In this document: piece after piece, positions 16,943 to 24,941 of the stretch
Position numbering within the stretch: the stretch's first letter is position 1
How the letters are laid out: the number at the start of each line of letters is the position of its first letter
Origin: a bacterium C-53
Lineage (GTDB): Bacteria > Bacillota > Clostridia > Lachnospirales > Lachnospiraceae
NCBI GenBank assembly: GCA_003612525.1
Contig: RAZD01000002.1
Coordinates: forward strand, 62,001-126,000
DNA length: 64,000 nt
Direction of reading: 5' to 3'
Notes under the pieces: generated by a model
Databases searched by the model: none
What the model was told of the DNA's origin: nothing
Seen by the model: the letters and a program-made list of their open reading frames with translations, nothing else
Made by a program: the position numbers and the translations under genes

Positions 16943-18082
16943 ATGTCAATGAAACGGAAACAGGATCCTATTTTAGAGGAAATGAATATTGGAGCAAAGT
17001 TAGCCTGCGGCTGTCTTGCCGCACTGATTGCAGTCTTAGCCATACTGGGAGTGACGCTTTATTTGAATAAGGAAGCCGTGTTTGGAAAGCGTCCGGTTTC
17101 GTCAAAAGCTGTATCTTCCAATAAAGTGGCGGCGGCAGAGCCCGATGAGGATTTTACGATTGAGAAAAGTACATTAACCTCGGACGACCTTGATTTCTGG
17201 GATATGTACGATGACAGAGAGGAGGAAGAGAAATTTCCCTCCAATCAAATATCAACGGTTTCGAAAAATATTATAAGCAGAAACAGGGTATCAGTTGATT
17301 ACGTATCCGACAACAGTATTTCCGGGAATACTGCATCAGGAAATGAAGTGTCATCCAATGAAGTATCGGAAAATAAAATTCTGGATGATATTCCGAAAAA
17401 TTCCTATAAAAAAGACAGTTTCCGCAAAGAGAACGGAAAGCTTGAATATTATAAAAATAATGCAAAAATATCCTCAATTGGAATTGATGTTTCCAAATAT
17501 CAGGGAGATATTGACTGGCAAAAAGTAAAAGACGCGGGCATTGAGTTTGCCATGATACGTATGGGCGTGCGTGGATACAACAGCGGAAAAGTTGTGATGG
17601 ATGAAGACTATATTAAGAATATGACGGAAGCATCTGCGCAGGGGATCAGTCTTGGAATTTACTTTTATTCTCAGGCTGTGAGCCGTGAAGAGGCCGTCGA
17701 GGAGGCAAATTATGCGGTGGTTGCCGCGCAGTCGTTTGGCGTATCGTACCCGATTGTATTTTATACGGAACATATTGAGAATGATGCTGCAAGAACAGAT
17801 CATTTGACGCCCAAAACGCTCTCCGAATGCGCAAAGGCTTTTTGCGATACTGTAAAGAGTTACGGATATATTCCTATGATTATGGGAAACAAGGAACATT
17901 TTATGGAGAATATGGAACTTACGGACATTGTAGAATATGACTGGTGGCTTTCTGATATCACGGATTTCTCCGATTTCCCTTACAAGTATTCAATGTGGCA
18001 GTATGCGAATAATGGAAAAGTGGATGGAATCAGCGGAAATGTTAATTTGAATATCAGTTTTGTGGACTATGCATATCGGTAA
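16943..18082 (+). CDS. membrane-anchored GH25-like (lysozyme family) protein with altered active site
   Basis: 379 residues: cytoplasmic start, one transmembrane helix (about 18-40), a long linker, and a GH25 domain from about 178 to the end. GH25 enzymes cut peptidoglycan glycan strands. GIDVSKYQGDIDW keeps the first catalytic-site Asp (Asp182), but the usual D-x-E reads Y-T-E (274-276) and the late G-x-V-D-x-N reads G-N-V-N-L-N (365-370), so two acidic positions are missing. The linker has eight contiguous five-residue units (V/I/A)-S-x-(N/D)-x at 106-145. It may be a weak or non-catalytic wall-binding protein. A strong terminator follows. Confidence 0.8.
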   Translation: MSMKRKQDPILEEMNIGAKLACGCLAALIAVLAILGVTLYLNKEAVFGKRPVSSKAVSSNKVAAAEPDEDFTIEKSTLTSDDLDFWDMYDDREEEEKFPSNQISTVSKNIISRNRVSVDYVSDNSISGNTASGNEVSSNEVSENKILDDIPKNSYKKDSFRKENGKLEYYKNNAKISSIGIDVSKYQGDIDWQKVKDAGIEFAMIRMGVRGYNSGKVVMDEDYIKNMTEASAQGISLGIYFYSQAVSREEAVEEANYAVVAAQSFGVSYPIVFYTEHIENDAARTDHLTPKTLSECAKAFCDTVKSYGYIPMIMGNKEHFMENMELTDIVEYDWWLSDITDFSDFPYKYSMWQYANNGKVDGISGNVNLNISFVDYAYR

Positions 18083-18092
18083 AAGATGGGTG

Positions 18093-18126
18093 AAGCTCTG
18101 TCGGATTATTTTCGACAGAGCTTTTT
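18093..18126 (+). terminator. rho-independent terminator
   Basis: Arms 18093-18103 and 18113-18123 form a perfect 11-pair stem with a nine-base loop, followed on the plus strand by a T-run. It ends the GH25 transcript. The convergent AP2-like gene reads its last codons through one arm and has its TAA stop (18106-18108) in the loop. Confidence 0.9.
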
Positions 18127-18891
18127 TATTTTATCTGAGATTTCAGTTTGAGTATAGATCTCAGCGTACTCCCTTCCGCTCAGGCAGTCAATAAAGTTTA
18201 AGGCATAATTTTTGTTAAAACCGGAGCGTTTGAGAAGGTCTGCCGCTTTATTGTATGCAATTGCCGCCTGTATTTCCTCTTTATAATCCCCAATAATATA
18301 GTCCCCGTTAATATGAATTTTTGCACGGTAACTGAGTATTCCCTTTTGTTCCCTGCGTGTGACACCGTGATAACGGTTAACAATAATAATATTGGAGTAA
18401 CGGTAATCATGGTCATCCCCGTTTTTAAAGTAATAATCTTTTCCTAAAACGGAAAAGTTTCTGATTCCGTATCTCCCGGCTATATTCAACTGCATTCCAT
18501 AATCATTTACAAACAGGTGACCTCCTCGCTTTTGGAGCTTATGGCTTGAGTAGAAGAAAAGATCGTCAATATCAAAAATAAATATTTCAGACAGATCAAA
18601 ATAATAATAAAAATAACTTTTCTGAACATAAATTGGGTTTTTGAAATATACATGATTGTCACGAAAGTTGACAAGGCTTACCCATTTATCAAAAGATAAA
18701 GGACTGTCGGAAGAGTAATCTGTGATTTTCCTTTGTGATTTTAATAAACAGGCAGCTTCCTGATAACAAAAGAAAGCCGCTTCTTCCTCTGAAAAGCTGC
18801 CAAGACTGATATGTTTGCCGTTATATGTGATCGAAGAACGGTAATATATGGTTCCATTTTTCTTTACGGCTGTTGAAACACCCTTTTTCAT
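18106..18891 (-). CDS. AP2-like DNA-binding protein with degenerate HNH core
   Basis: 261 residues. An AP2-like unit at about 4-50 (YYRSSITYNGKHISLGSF then EEEAA) and a second at about 176-234 (YHGVTRR, SYRAKIHINGDYIIGDY, AAIAYNKAAD, ALNFI) flank a middle region (about 117-171) that aligns with the HNH part of AP2-HNH homing endonucleases: K-N-G-D-D-H-D-Y-R-Y-S-N-I corresponds to the usual H-I-N-G-x3-D-N-R-x-S-N-L, but the catalytic His is Phe155. I infer a DNA-binding protein derived from a homing endonuclease that lost nuclease activity. It has its own promoter and an AAGGAGAA ribosome binding site. Function unknown. Confidence 0.6.
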   Translation of the reverse strand: MKKGVSTAVKKNGTIYYRSSITYNGKHISLGSFSEEEAAFFCYQEAACLLKSQRKITDYSSDSPLSFDKWVSLVNFRDNHVYFKNPIYVQKSYFYYYFDLSEIFIFDIDDLFFYSSHKLQKRGGHLFVNDYGMQLNIAGRYGIRNFSVLGKDYYFKNGDDHDYRYSNIIIVNRYHGVTRREQKGILSYRAKIHINGDYIIGDYKEEIQAAIAYNKAADLLKRSGFNKNYALNFIDCLSGREYAEIYTQTEISDKIKKLCRK

Positions 18892-18977
18892 GGTTATATG
18901 TTCTCCTTACTTTTGCCGATTTTTATGAATAACAGGAATAGGAAACAGACATAACTTAATAATATATGCTGTAGGTA

Positions 18978-19006
18978 AGTATAACATTATAGTCAAATTA
19001 AAACAA
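18978..19006 (-). promoter_or_regulatory. sigma-A type promoter for the AP2-like gene
   Basis: Read on the minus strand: -35 TTGTTT (19001-19006), 17-base spacer, -10 TATACT (18978-18983). It would give a leader of about 80 bases before the AP2-like ATG. The surrounding 273-base divergent intergenic region is very A+T-rich. Confidence 0.55.
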
Positions 19007-19073
19007 ATTGAAAAATATATTTATAAAAAGATGTATATCTTTCACGAAAACGTAAATAATTCGTAATAAATAG

Positions 19074-19102
19074 TTAACATTTTGAAATGATTGTGTTATA
19101 CT
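19074..19102 (+). promoter_or_regulatory. sigma-A type promoter for the SleB-like gene
   Basis: -35 TTAACA (19074-19079), 17-base spacer, -10 TATACT (19097-19102). The predicted leader is about 55 bases and carries a small perfect hairpin (GTAAGG/CCTTAC, 19112-19127) just after the expected transcription start. Confidence 0.65.
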
Positions 19103-19163
19103 CTCAAAGTTGTAAGGAAAACCTTACGAAACTTCCACGAGGGAAATCACAGATTGGAGTATT

Positions 19164-20264
19164 ATGAAAAAATTACTGAAAAGGAAAATTCATGATGTTT
19201 CTACTTATGTGATAAAAAATTCAAAAAGACCATATAGAGAATGCGCAATCCTGGTGATATGTACGGTACTATTGGTCGTATCATCTTTATCTACAGGTTA
19301 CGGAAATCCGGAATTAACCAGCGTAGATACTGTCGGAATGCAGTATAAGGCTCCGGCAGAATTCAGCGTCAGTGAAATAACGGAAGAGGAAAAAGAGGAT
19401 GTTCTGAATGAGAGCAGGGCATCATCGAAGAAAGAGGCCGATTTGTTAAACACTTTTGAGACATTAGGTTCTTTTGATGCTTATGAGACAATACAGTTGT
19501 TACAGGCCGTACAGGTTTTGGCAAAGGAGCCGGAAAAGAGTGATCGGAGAACAGTTTCCGCTCTGCCGGAAAAAACGGAAGTTGTTGAAATTCCAAAAGA
19601 AGAGACAAAAGAGATCTTACCCCAGGAAGAGCCGGAAATCATTGATGTGGCTATGTCCGATCAGGATGTCAGCATGCCTGAATCCGAAACTGTGGAATTA
19701 CCGGAGTCAATGGAAACAACGGTTCCAGAAGACAGCAGTCTTTTGATAGACGAAGGAATGTCGGAAACTGCCTCGGTTGTGGCCATAGCTGAGGATGAAA
19801 TGGATACTCAGCCGGCGGAGGAATCTCACGAAGAAGAAATCAGCATTAACACGATGGAAACCATATCAGCTGACTGCGCAGCTGATACAGTGGAAACGAG
19901 CACCTGTGGTCTCAGCGCGTCCGAATACGATGCATTATGCCGTATTGTGGAAGCGGAAGCGGGAACAGAAGGGGAAGAAGGAAAACTCCTTGTTGCAAAT
20001 GTTGTGTTAAACAGAGTGGCAAATCCCGCGTTTCCTTCAACCATTGAAGGCGTGATCACTGCCGATGGACAATTTTCGCCGGTACAGAACGGAAGATACC
20101 AGAGGGCCGTTGCGACGCCTGAAACGCTGGCGGCAGTAAACAGAGCTTTGAATGGTGAAAATATTTCAAAGGGAGCGCTGTATTTTAAGTCGGTGCACAG
20201 CACGGCAAATTGGGGCAACCGCACGTTATTGTATAATTACAGAAACCATAATTTTTATCAATAA
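19164..20264 (+). CDS. SleB-like cell wall hydrolase with long acidic linker
   Basis: 366 residues: a basic N-terminus, one membrane segment (about 27-45), a Glu/Pro/Ser-rich low-complexity linker to about residue 245, and a C-terminal Hydrolase_2 (SleB) domain. The domain shows the catalytic Glu region IVEAEAGTEGEEGKLLVANVV followed by NRVANPAFP, ITADGQFSPV and the closing ALYF...NHNFY. Such proteins are lytic transglycosylase-like enzymes cutting cortex or wall peptidoglycan. Length is longer than spore SleB because of the linker, suggesting a vegetative, membrane-tethered enzyme. A terminator follows. Confidence 0.85.
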   Translation: MKKLLKRKIHDVSTYVIKNSKRPYRECAILVICTVLLVVSSLSTGYGNPELTSVDTVGMQYKAPAEFSVSEITEEEKEDVLNESRASSKKEADLLNTFETLGSFDAYETIQLLQAVQVLAKEPEKSDRRTVSALPEKTEVVEIPKEETKEILPQEEPEIIDVAMSDQDVSMPESETVELPESMETTVPEDSSLLIDEGMSETASVVAIAEDEMDTQPAEESHEEEISINTMETISADCAADTVETSTCGLSASEYDALCRIVEAEAGTEGEEGKLLVANVVLNRVANPAFPSTIEGVITADGQFSPVQNGRYQRAVATPETLAAVNRALNGENISKGALYFKSVHSTANWGNRTLLYNYRNHNFYQ

Positions 20265-20295
20265 GCAGAAAAGCGCCTGAATGGTGCACAGGAAG

Positions 20296-20335
20296 AGGCA
20301 TCTGTCATGAATCTGTCATGCAGGTGCCTTTTTCT
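20296..20335 (+). terminator. rho-independent terminator after the SleB-like gene
   Basis: Arms 20296-20304 and 20321-20329 pair (one G-T), followed by a T-run. The end of the T-run is directly adjacent to the -35 box of the thrC promoter. Confidence 0.8.
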
Positions 20336-20363
20336 TGTCTGTTTTCGGAAGTTATGCTATAAT
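20335..20363 (+). promoter_or_regulatory. sigma-A type promoter for thrC
   Basis: -35 TTGTCT (20335-20340), 17-base spacer, consensus -10 TATAAT (20358-20363), giving a leader of about 45 bases before the thrC ATG. No attenuator or T-box is present in this short leader. Confidence 0.75.
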
Positions 20364-20414
20364 GTGCAACATAGGCGGAAAATCAGTACATAATGAATTT
20401 TAGGAGGAACAGAT

Positions 20415-21902
20415 ATGAATCTGCTTTATAAAAGTACAAGAAATCATGAGATAAATGTCACAGCGTCCCAGGCGATTTTAAAAGGACTGGCGGATGACGG
20501 GGGATTGTATGTGCCGGAATCAATTCCGAAATTAAGCGTGTCTGTGGAGGATTGCAGGGATATGTCTTATCAGGAGATTGCGTATGCAGTGATGAAAGAG
20601 TACTTCACAGATTTTACGGAGCAGGAGCTGAAGGACTGTATCAGCAGGGCGTATGATTCAAAATTTGACACGGGGGAAATCGCGCCTCTGGTAGAAGTCG
20701 ACGGGGCATACTATTTGGAGCTGTTTCACGGCCCGACGATTGCGTTTAAGGATATGGCGCTTTCAATTCTTCCACACCTGATGATTACGTCGGCAAGGAA
20801 AAATCATGTAGAAAATGAAATTGTAATACTTACAGCGACATCCGGGGATACGGGAAAGGCGGCTTTAGCAGGATTTGCCGGAGTTGAGGGAACCAAAATT
20901 ATTGTATTTTATCCGAAGGACGGAGTGAGTCCGATTCAGGAAAAACAAATGGTCACTCAGGTGGAGGAGAATACACTTGTTGTTGGCGTAAATGGGAATT
21001 TTGATGACTGTCAGACCGGGGTTAAGAAAATTTTCGGTGACAGTGCGTTTGCGAAGGAATTGTCTGAAAAAGGATATCAGTTTTCGTCGGCTAATTCCAT
21101 TAACATAGGACGCCTTGTGCCGCAGATTGTTTATTACGTTTATGCATATGTGAAACTTTATAAAGAGGGACGTATTCAGGAGAATGAGAAGATCAATGTG
21201 GTAGTGCCTACAGGGAACTTTGGAAATCTTCTTGCGGCATTTTATGCAAAGAATATGGGACTCCCGATTGACCGGCTGATTTGCGCGTCAAATGAAAATA
21301 AAGTCCTTTTTGATTTCTTCCGTACAGGCGAATACAACCGTAACAGAGAATTTATACTGACAAGCTCACCGTCAATGGATATTTTGATTTCCAGTAATCT
21401 GGAGCGGTTGATCTACAGGATTGCCGGGAATGATGCGCAGAAAAATAAAGAACTCATGGATGCGCTTACAAAGGGCGGCGTATACCGGATATCTCCTGAA
21501 ATGCAGAAAGAGTTATCTGATTTTGTCGGAGAGTATGCAACGGAAGAGGAAACGTTTGAAAAGATCCGGACACTCTATCAGAATACTGGATACGTGATTG
21601 ACACGCATACTGCTGTGGCGGCAAGAGCGTATGACCGGTATAAAGATGAATCAGGCGATACGAATACGACAGTGATTGCATCTACCGCAAGCCCTTTCAA
21701 ATTCACAAAAAATGTAATGAAGGCAATTGATGAAACGTGTGAATTGACGGAAGATTTTGCATTGGCAGATGAATTATCAAAGATTGCACGTGTTCCGGTT
21801 CCAAAAGCAGTTATGGAGATTCGAACAGCGCCTGTTGTTCATAAAACGAAATGTGAAGTGGAAGAAATGGAAGAGATGGTTCGTAAATTTCTTCATGTAT
21901 AG
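20415..21902 (+). CDS. thrC: threonine synthase
   Basis: Converts O-phosphohomoserine to threonine with pyridoxal phosphate. The 495-residue protein is the longer bacterial class: an N-terminal domain beginning YKSTRNHE, the PLP-lysine motif HGPTIAFKDMAL, TATSGDTGKAAL for phosphate binding, and PTGNFGNLLAAFYAKNMG. ATG 20415 follows TTTAGGAGGAAC. It is a single-gene unit: its own promoter lies upstream, and a perfect 12-pair terminator lies right after the stop. Confidence 0.95.
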   Translation: MNLLYKSTRNHEINVTASQAILKGLADDGGLYVPESIPKLSVSVEDCRDMSYQEIAYAVMKEYFTDFTEQELKDCISRAYDSKFDTGEIAPLVEVDGAYYLELFHGPTIAFKDMALSILPHLMITSARKNHVENEIVILTATSGDTGKAALAGFAGVEGTKIIVFYPKDGVSPIQEKQMVTQVEENTLVVGVNGNFDDCQTGVKKIFGDSAFAKELSEKGYQFSSANSINIGRLVPQIVYYVYAYVKLYKEGRIQENEKINVVVPTGNFGNLLAAFYAKNMGLPIDRLICASNENKVLFDFFRTGEYNRNREFILTSSPSMDILISSNLERLIYRIAGNDAQKNKELMDALTKGGVYRISPEMQKELSDFVGEYATEEETFEKIRTLYQNTGYVIDTHTAVAARAYDRYKDESGDTNTTVIASTASPFKFTKNVMKAIDETCELTEDFALADELSKIARVPVPKAVMEIRTAPVVHKTKCEVEEMEEMVRKFLHV

Positions 21903-21910
21903 AACATATG

Positions 21911-21944
21911 AAATCCCCGCAATTTATTGCGGGGATTTTAATTT
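21911..21944 (+). terminator. rho-independent terminator after thrC
   Basis: Perfect 12-pair stem with arms 21911-21922 and 21927-21938, a four-base loop and a T-rich tail. The convergent CheX-like gene ends at 21944, so the hairpin may serve both. Confidence 0.9.
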
Positions 21945-22378
21945 TACTCTGATAATATGAAGTTCACGGTTCCAAAGTCAAATTCAATTGGAAGAATATA
22001 TGTATGCATATTTAAATCTAATTTCGCGTCAGGATCCGTATTCGGAGGCATAAGCGTACATTCAATCTCCTGGGAATCCGATAGATTGACTGCGAAAAAA
22101 CCATTATGAAGATTTAGAAAATCAACTAAAATTTCACGTGTAAGGTCGTCATAACCATCAATTTCAAATTTTGAGTATGCTCTTGCAAAATCACACAGAA
22201 CTTCTTCGGAAGCATAGAGTGCTGTGAATGCGTTGTATTCACCAATTATTTTCTGAGAAAGATAACACTCCTTAGGGATAGCGGATACTGTCATGGAAGG
22301 ATGAGGGATAGTTTCCTCCTGAACAAAACGACTTAGATTAAAAATAAGTTCTGCGATATATAAATCTTTCTGTTCCAT
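21944..22378 (-). CDS. CheX/CheC-like chemotaxis phosphatase-type protein
   Basis: 144 residues, immediately downstream (two-base gap) of a CheY-like receiver. The segment REILVDFLNLHNGFFAVNLS resembles the E-x2-N helix of CheC/CheX phosphatases, which dephosphorylate CheY-P; here the acidic residue and Asn are spaced E...N. The rest fits a small alpha/beta domain. The pairing with CheY supports a role in resetting the receiver. Sequence similarity is modest, so it could instead be an output partner with a CheX-like fold. Confidence 0.55.
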   Translation of the reverse strand: MEQKDLYIAELIFNLSRFVQEETIPHPSMTVSAIPKECYLSQKIIGEYNAFTALYASEEVLCDFARAYSKFEIDGYDDLTREILVDFLNLHNGFFAVNLSDSQEIECTLMPPNTDPDAKLDLNMHTYILPIEFDFGTVNFILSE

Positions 22379-22380
22379 AA

Positions 22381-22758
22381 TTATTTTCCTCCAAGAATGC
22401 GATCAATTACGTGTCGGATGTGATCGATATTTGCGGGTTTCTGCATAAAATCCTGTGCTCCCAGTTTAATTGCTTCTCTTAAATGTTCCTGAGTGCCAAC
22501 TGAGGAAAGCATAACAATATGGGCGGTTCCGTCAAATTCACGTATTTCTTTTACAGCGGTAATGCCATCTTTTACCGGCATTACAATATCAAGAAAAATA
22601 AGGTCGGGCTGTTCTGCCTTATAGGTATCAATAGCTGCCTGCCCATCAGAAACTTCAAGAACATTAGTACACCCCAAATCAGCAAGATTGTTTTTCAGGT
22701 TTTTGCGTGCGAGCACGGAATCGTCACATATTAATATTTTCATATCGGCCTTTGTCAT
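22381..22758 (-). CDS. CheY-like response regulator (receiver domain only)
   Basis: A 125-residue stand-alone receiver. It has the acidic pair CDDS near residues 11-14, the phosphoacceptor Asp in LIFLDIVMP (about residue 57), the Thr/Ser switch in VMLSSVG and the conserved Lys in FMQKPAN. With no output domain it must act by protein contact, as CheY does. The ATG at 22758 follows AGGGAG. It is the first gene of a two-gene unit with the CheX-like protein. No kinase or flagellar gene is in the window. Confidence 0.88.
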   Translation of the reverse strand: MTKADMKILICDDSVLARKNLKNNLADLGCTNVLEVSDGQAAIDTYKAEQPDLIFLDIVMPVKDGITAVKEIREFDGTAHIVMLSSVGTQEHLREAIKLGAQDFMQKPANIDHIRHVIDRILGGK

Positions 22759-22925
22759 AATAATCTCCCTTCATATTGATACAGCATAAAAGGTTGCCGT
22801 AAGCTTATATTTCATTTTATAATATTTATATAAAATTTGCAAGAAAATGTAATGGATATCGAACAAAAATTATGATAGAATACCTTACATATAATAAAAA
22901 GAGCACAGAAAGGAAAAAATTGGTT

Positions 22926-23273
22926 ATGGATATATACTCTTTTGTTGATTATTTCATAATTATAGCAGGAGGATACCTGATCTATCTTACAATACAAATG
23001 AGGCGAACCGGAGAAATACGGCAGAACGGACTGCTTAGTAAAGGGATTGATTTAAATAAGGCGCCCGACCCGGCCGGTTTTATCCGTGTAATGACTCCCT
23101 GGTATTTTTCGTTTGGCACTGCCATAATTGTTTGCGGAATATTATCCGTTTACATAAACCGGTTTGGTGGTCCGCAGGTCATTGCGGTGGCATCCTATAT
23201 GGTTATGTTTGTTTTTGTTGTTGTCTTTGCTTATATATCTGTAAAAGCACAGAATAAATATTTGAAAAGATAA
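22926..23273 (+). CDS. small membrane protein of unknown function
   Basis: About 115 residues with three hydrophobic segments (roughly residues 5-23, 59-77 and 83-103) and a charged loop between the first two (RRTGEIRQNG). I do not recognise a family. ATG 22926 lies 11 bases after AGAAAGGA; the in-frame TTG at 22920, five bases after it, is an equally possible start. A TATAAT at 22890-22895 may be its -10. It is divergent from the CheY/CheX pair and convergent with citrate synthase. Confidence 0.6.
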   Translation: MDIYSFVDYFIIIAGGYLIYLTIQMRRTGEIRQNGLLSKGIDLNKAPDPAGFIRVMTPWYFSFGTAIIVCGILSVYINRFGGPQVIAVASYMVMFVFVVVFAYISVKAQNKYLKR

Positions 23274-23324
23274 AAGATTCAGGCAGAATGTCGTAAAGTA
23301 GCTTAGGCATTCCGCGAAAAACGG

Positions 23325-23353
23325 AGAGTCAGGTTCTGCCTGACTCTTTTTTA
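23325..23353. terminator. bidirectional terminator
   Basis: Arms 23325-23333 and 23339-23347 form a nine-pair stem with a five-base loop and a T-run on the plus strand. It separates the small membrane protein gene (+) from citrate synthase (-), whose stop codon is at 23356-23358. Confidence 0.85.
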
Positions 23354-23355
23354 TT

Positions 23356-24738
23356 CTACCGGTCCTGCATTGGGATGTATGCTTTGTCTTCACTGATCGG
23401 TTTATAGGCGGGACGTATGATTTTCCCGTTATTGGTAAGCTCCTCGATTCGGTGGGCGCTCCAGCCAGTAATACGGGCGATTGCAAAAATAGGAGTATAT
23501 AGCTCCAGCGGAAGATTCAACATTTTATAAACAAATCCGGAGTAGAAATCCACATTGCAGCAAACTCCCTTATAAATGGGGCGCTCCCCTGCGATAATTT
23601 GCGGTGCAAGACGTTCTACGAGTGAATAAAGCTGGAATTCGGAGTCAAGACCCTTTTCTGCCGAAAGTTTTTCCACAAAACTTTTGAAGATACGTTCACG
23701 CGGGTCTGAGAGGGAATATACCGCGTGTCCCATGCCATAAATCAGTCCTTGGCGGTCAAACGCTTCTTTATGAAGCAACGCTTTCAGATAGACGGATACT
23801 TCCTCTTCATCTTTCCAATCCTTTACATGCTCTTTTAAATCTTCAAACATTTGAACAACTTTGATATTGGCGCCGCCGTGTCGTGGTCCTTTTAGCGATC
23901 CGAGAGAAGATGCCACGGCGGAATAGGTATCAGTTCCTGAGGAAGATACCACGTGCGTTGTAAACGTCGAGTTGTTACCGCCTCCGTGTTCCATGTGGAG
24001 AACGAGCGCAACGTCGAGAATCCTCGCCTCAAGAGGCGTATACTTACTGTCAGGACGAAGAATCCGCAAAATGTTTTCCGCAGTAGACAATTCAGGAGCA
24101 GGCTGATGTATGTATAAACTCTGACCGTCATGGTAATGGCTGTACGCCTGATATCCGTAGACGGAAAGAAGCGGGAACAGGCTGATCAGCTGAAGACTCT
24201 GGCGGAGAACATTCGGAATTGAAATATCATCTGCTTTATCATCATAAGAATAGAGTGTAAGAACACTTCTTGCAAGTGTATTCATCATATCATGGCTTGG
24301 CGCCTTCATTATGATATCGCGTACAAAACTGGTGGGAAGTGTGCGGTAATGCGCCAGCATTTTTTTAAACTGGTTCAGTTCGGACTCAGTAGGAAGTTTA
24401 TCAAAAAGCAGAAGATAAGTAACTTCCTCGAAGCCAAAACGATTTGCCTTTGTAAAACCGTCTACAAGATCTTTGACATTTAAGCCGCGGTAGAACAATT
24501 CACCGTCAGCAGGTATACTTTTTCCATCTACCATTTTTGTGGCACGAACATCCGATATGTCGGTAAGTCCGGCAAGGACACCTTTACCGTTTAAATCACG
24601 CAAGCCTCGTTTGACTTCATATTTCGTGTATAATTCGGGGTCTATTGTGCTGCATTTTACACATTCCTCGGCCAATATAAGGATTTCGGGTGTAATTTCT
24701 GAATAATCGATCTCGATGTTATTTAATTTACTGATCAT
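23356..24738 (-). CDS. citrate synthase
   Basis: Condenses oxaloacetate and acetyl-CoA to citrate. 460 residues, typical of the Si-type clostridial enzyme. The catalytic His and Asp regions are all present: LHMEHGGGNNSTF, GPRHGGAN, YGMGHAVYSLSDPR and the NVDFYSGF aspartate. The family also includes 2-methylcitrate synthases, and the sequence alone does not exclude this; no prp genes are nearby. In Clostridia the enzyme usually feeds glutamate synthesis through an incomplete TCA cycle. Its ATG follows an AGGAGGTCTC site. Confidence 0.88.
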   Translation of the reverse strand: MISKLNNIEIDYSEITPEILILAEECVKCSTIDPELYTKYEVKRGLRDLNGKGVLAGLTDISDVRATKMVDGKSIPADGELFYRGLNVKDLVDGFTKANRFGFEEVTYLLLFDKLPTESELNQFKKMLAHYRTLPTSFVRDIIMKAPSHDMMNTLARSVLTLYSYDDKADDISIPNVLRQSLQLISLFPLLSVYGYQAYSHYHDGQSLYIHQPAPELSTAENILRILRPDSKYTPLEARILDVALVLHMEHGGGNNSTFTTHVVSSSGTDTYSAVASSLGSLKGPRHGGANIKVVQMFEDLKEHVKDWKDEEEVSVYLKALLHKEAFDRQGLIYGMGHAVYSLSDPRERIFKSFVEKLSAEKGLDSEFQLYSLVERLAPQIIAGERPIYKGVCCNVDFYSGFVYKMLNLPLELYTPIFAIARITGWSAHRIEELTNNGKIIRPAYKPISEDKAYIPMQDR

Positions 24739-24941
24739 ATGAGACCTCCTTTTCTTCTTTTCTTTCTATCTTATCCACTTTACTATATTAGCATATAAAA
24801 ATAGCATTACACAACAAGAACACCGGAATTTTTATGAAGTTTTCAGAAATCTATAAAGAATTCCCATAGATTTTTCCATTTTTCTGTATTAAAATAGTGT
24901 GGATTATGTAAAAATAATATCAGAACAGGGAGAGAATATCA

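Noticed and set aside
19103-19163. c-di-AMP (ydaO-type) riboswitch before the SleB-like gene
   Set aside because: Such riboswitches often precede wall hydrolase genes, but the leader is only about 55 bases and lacks the conserved core.
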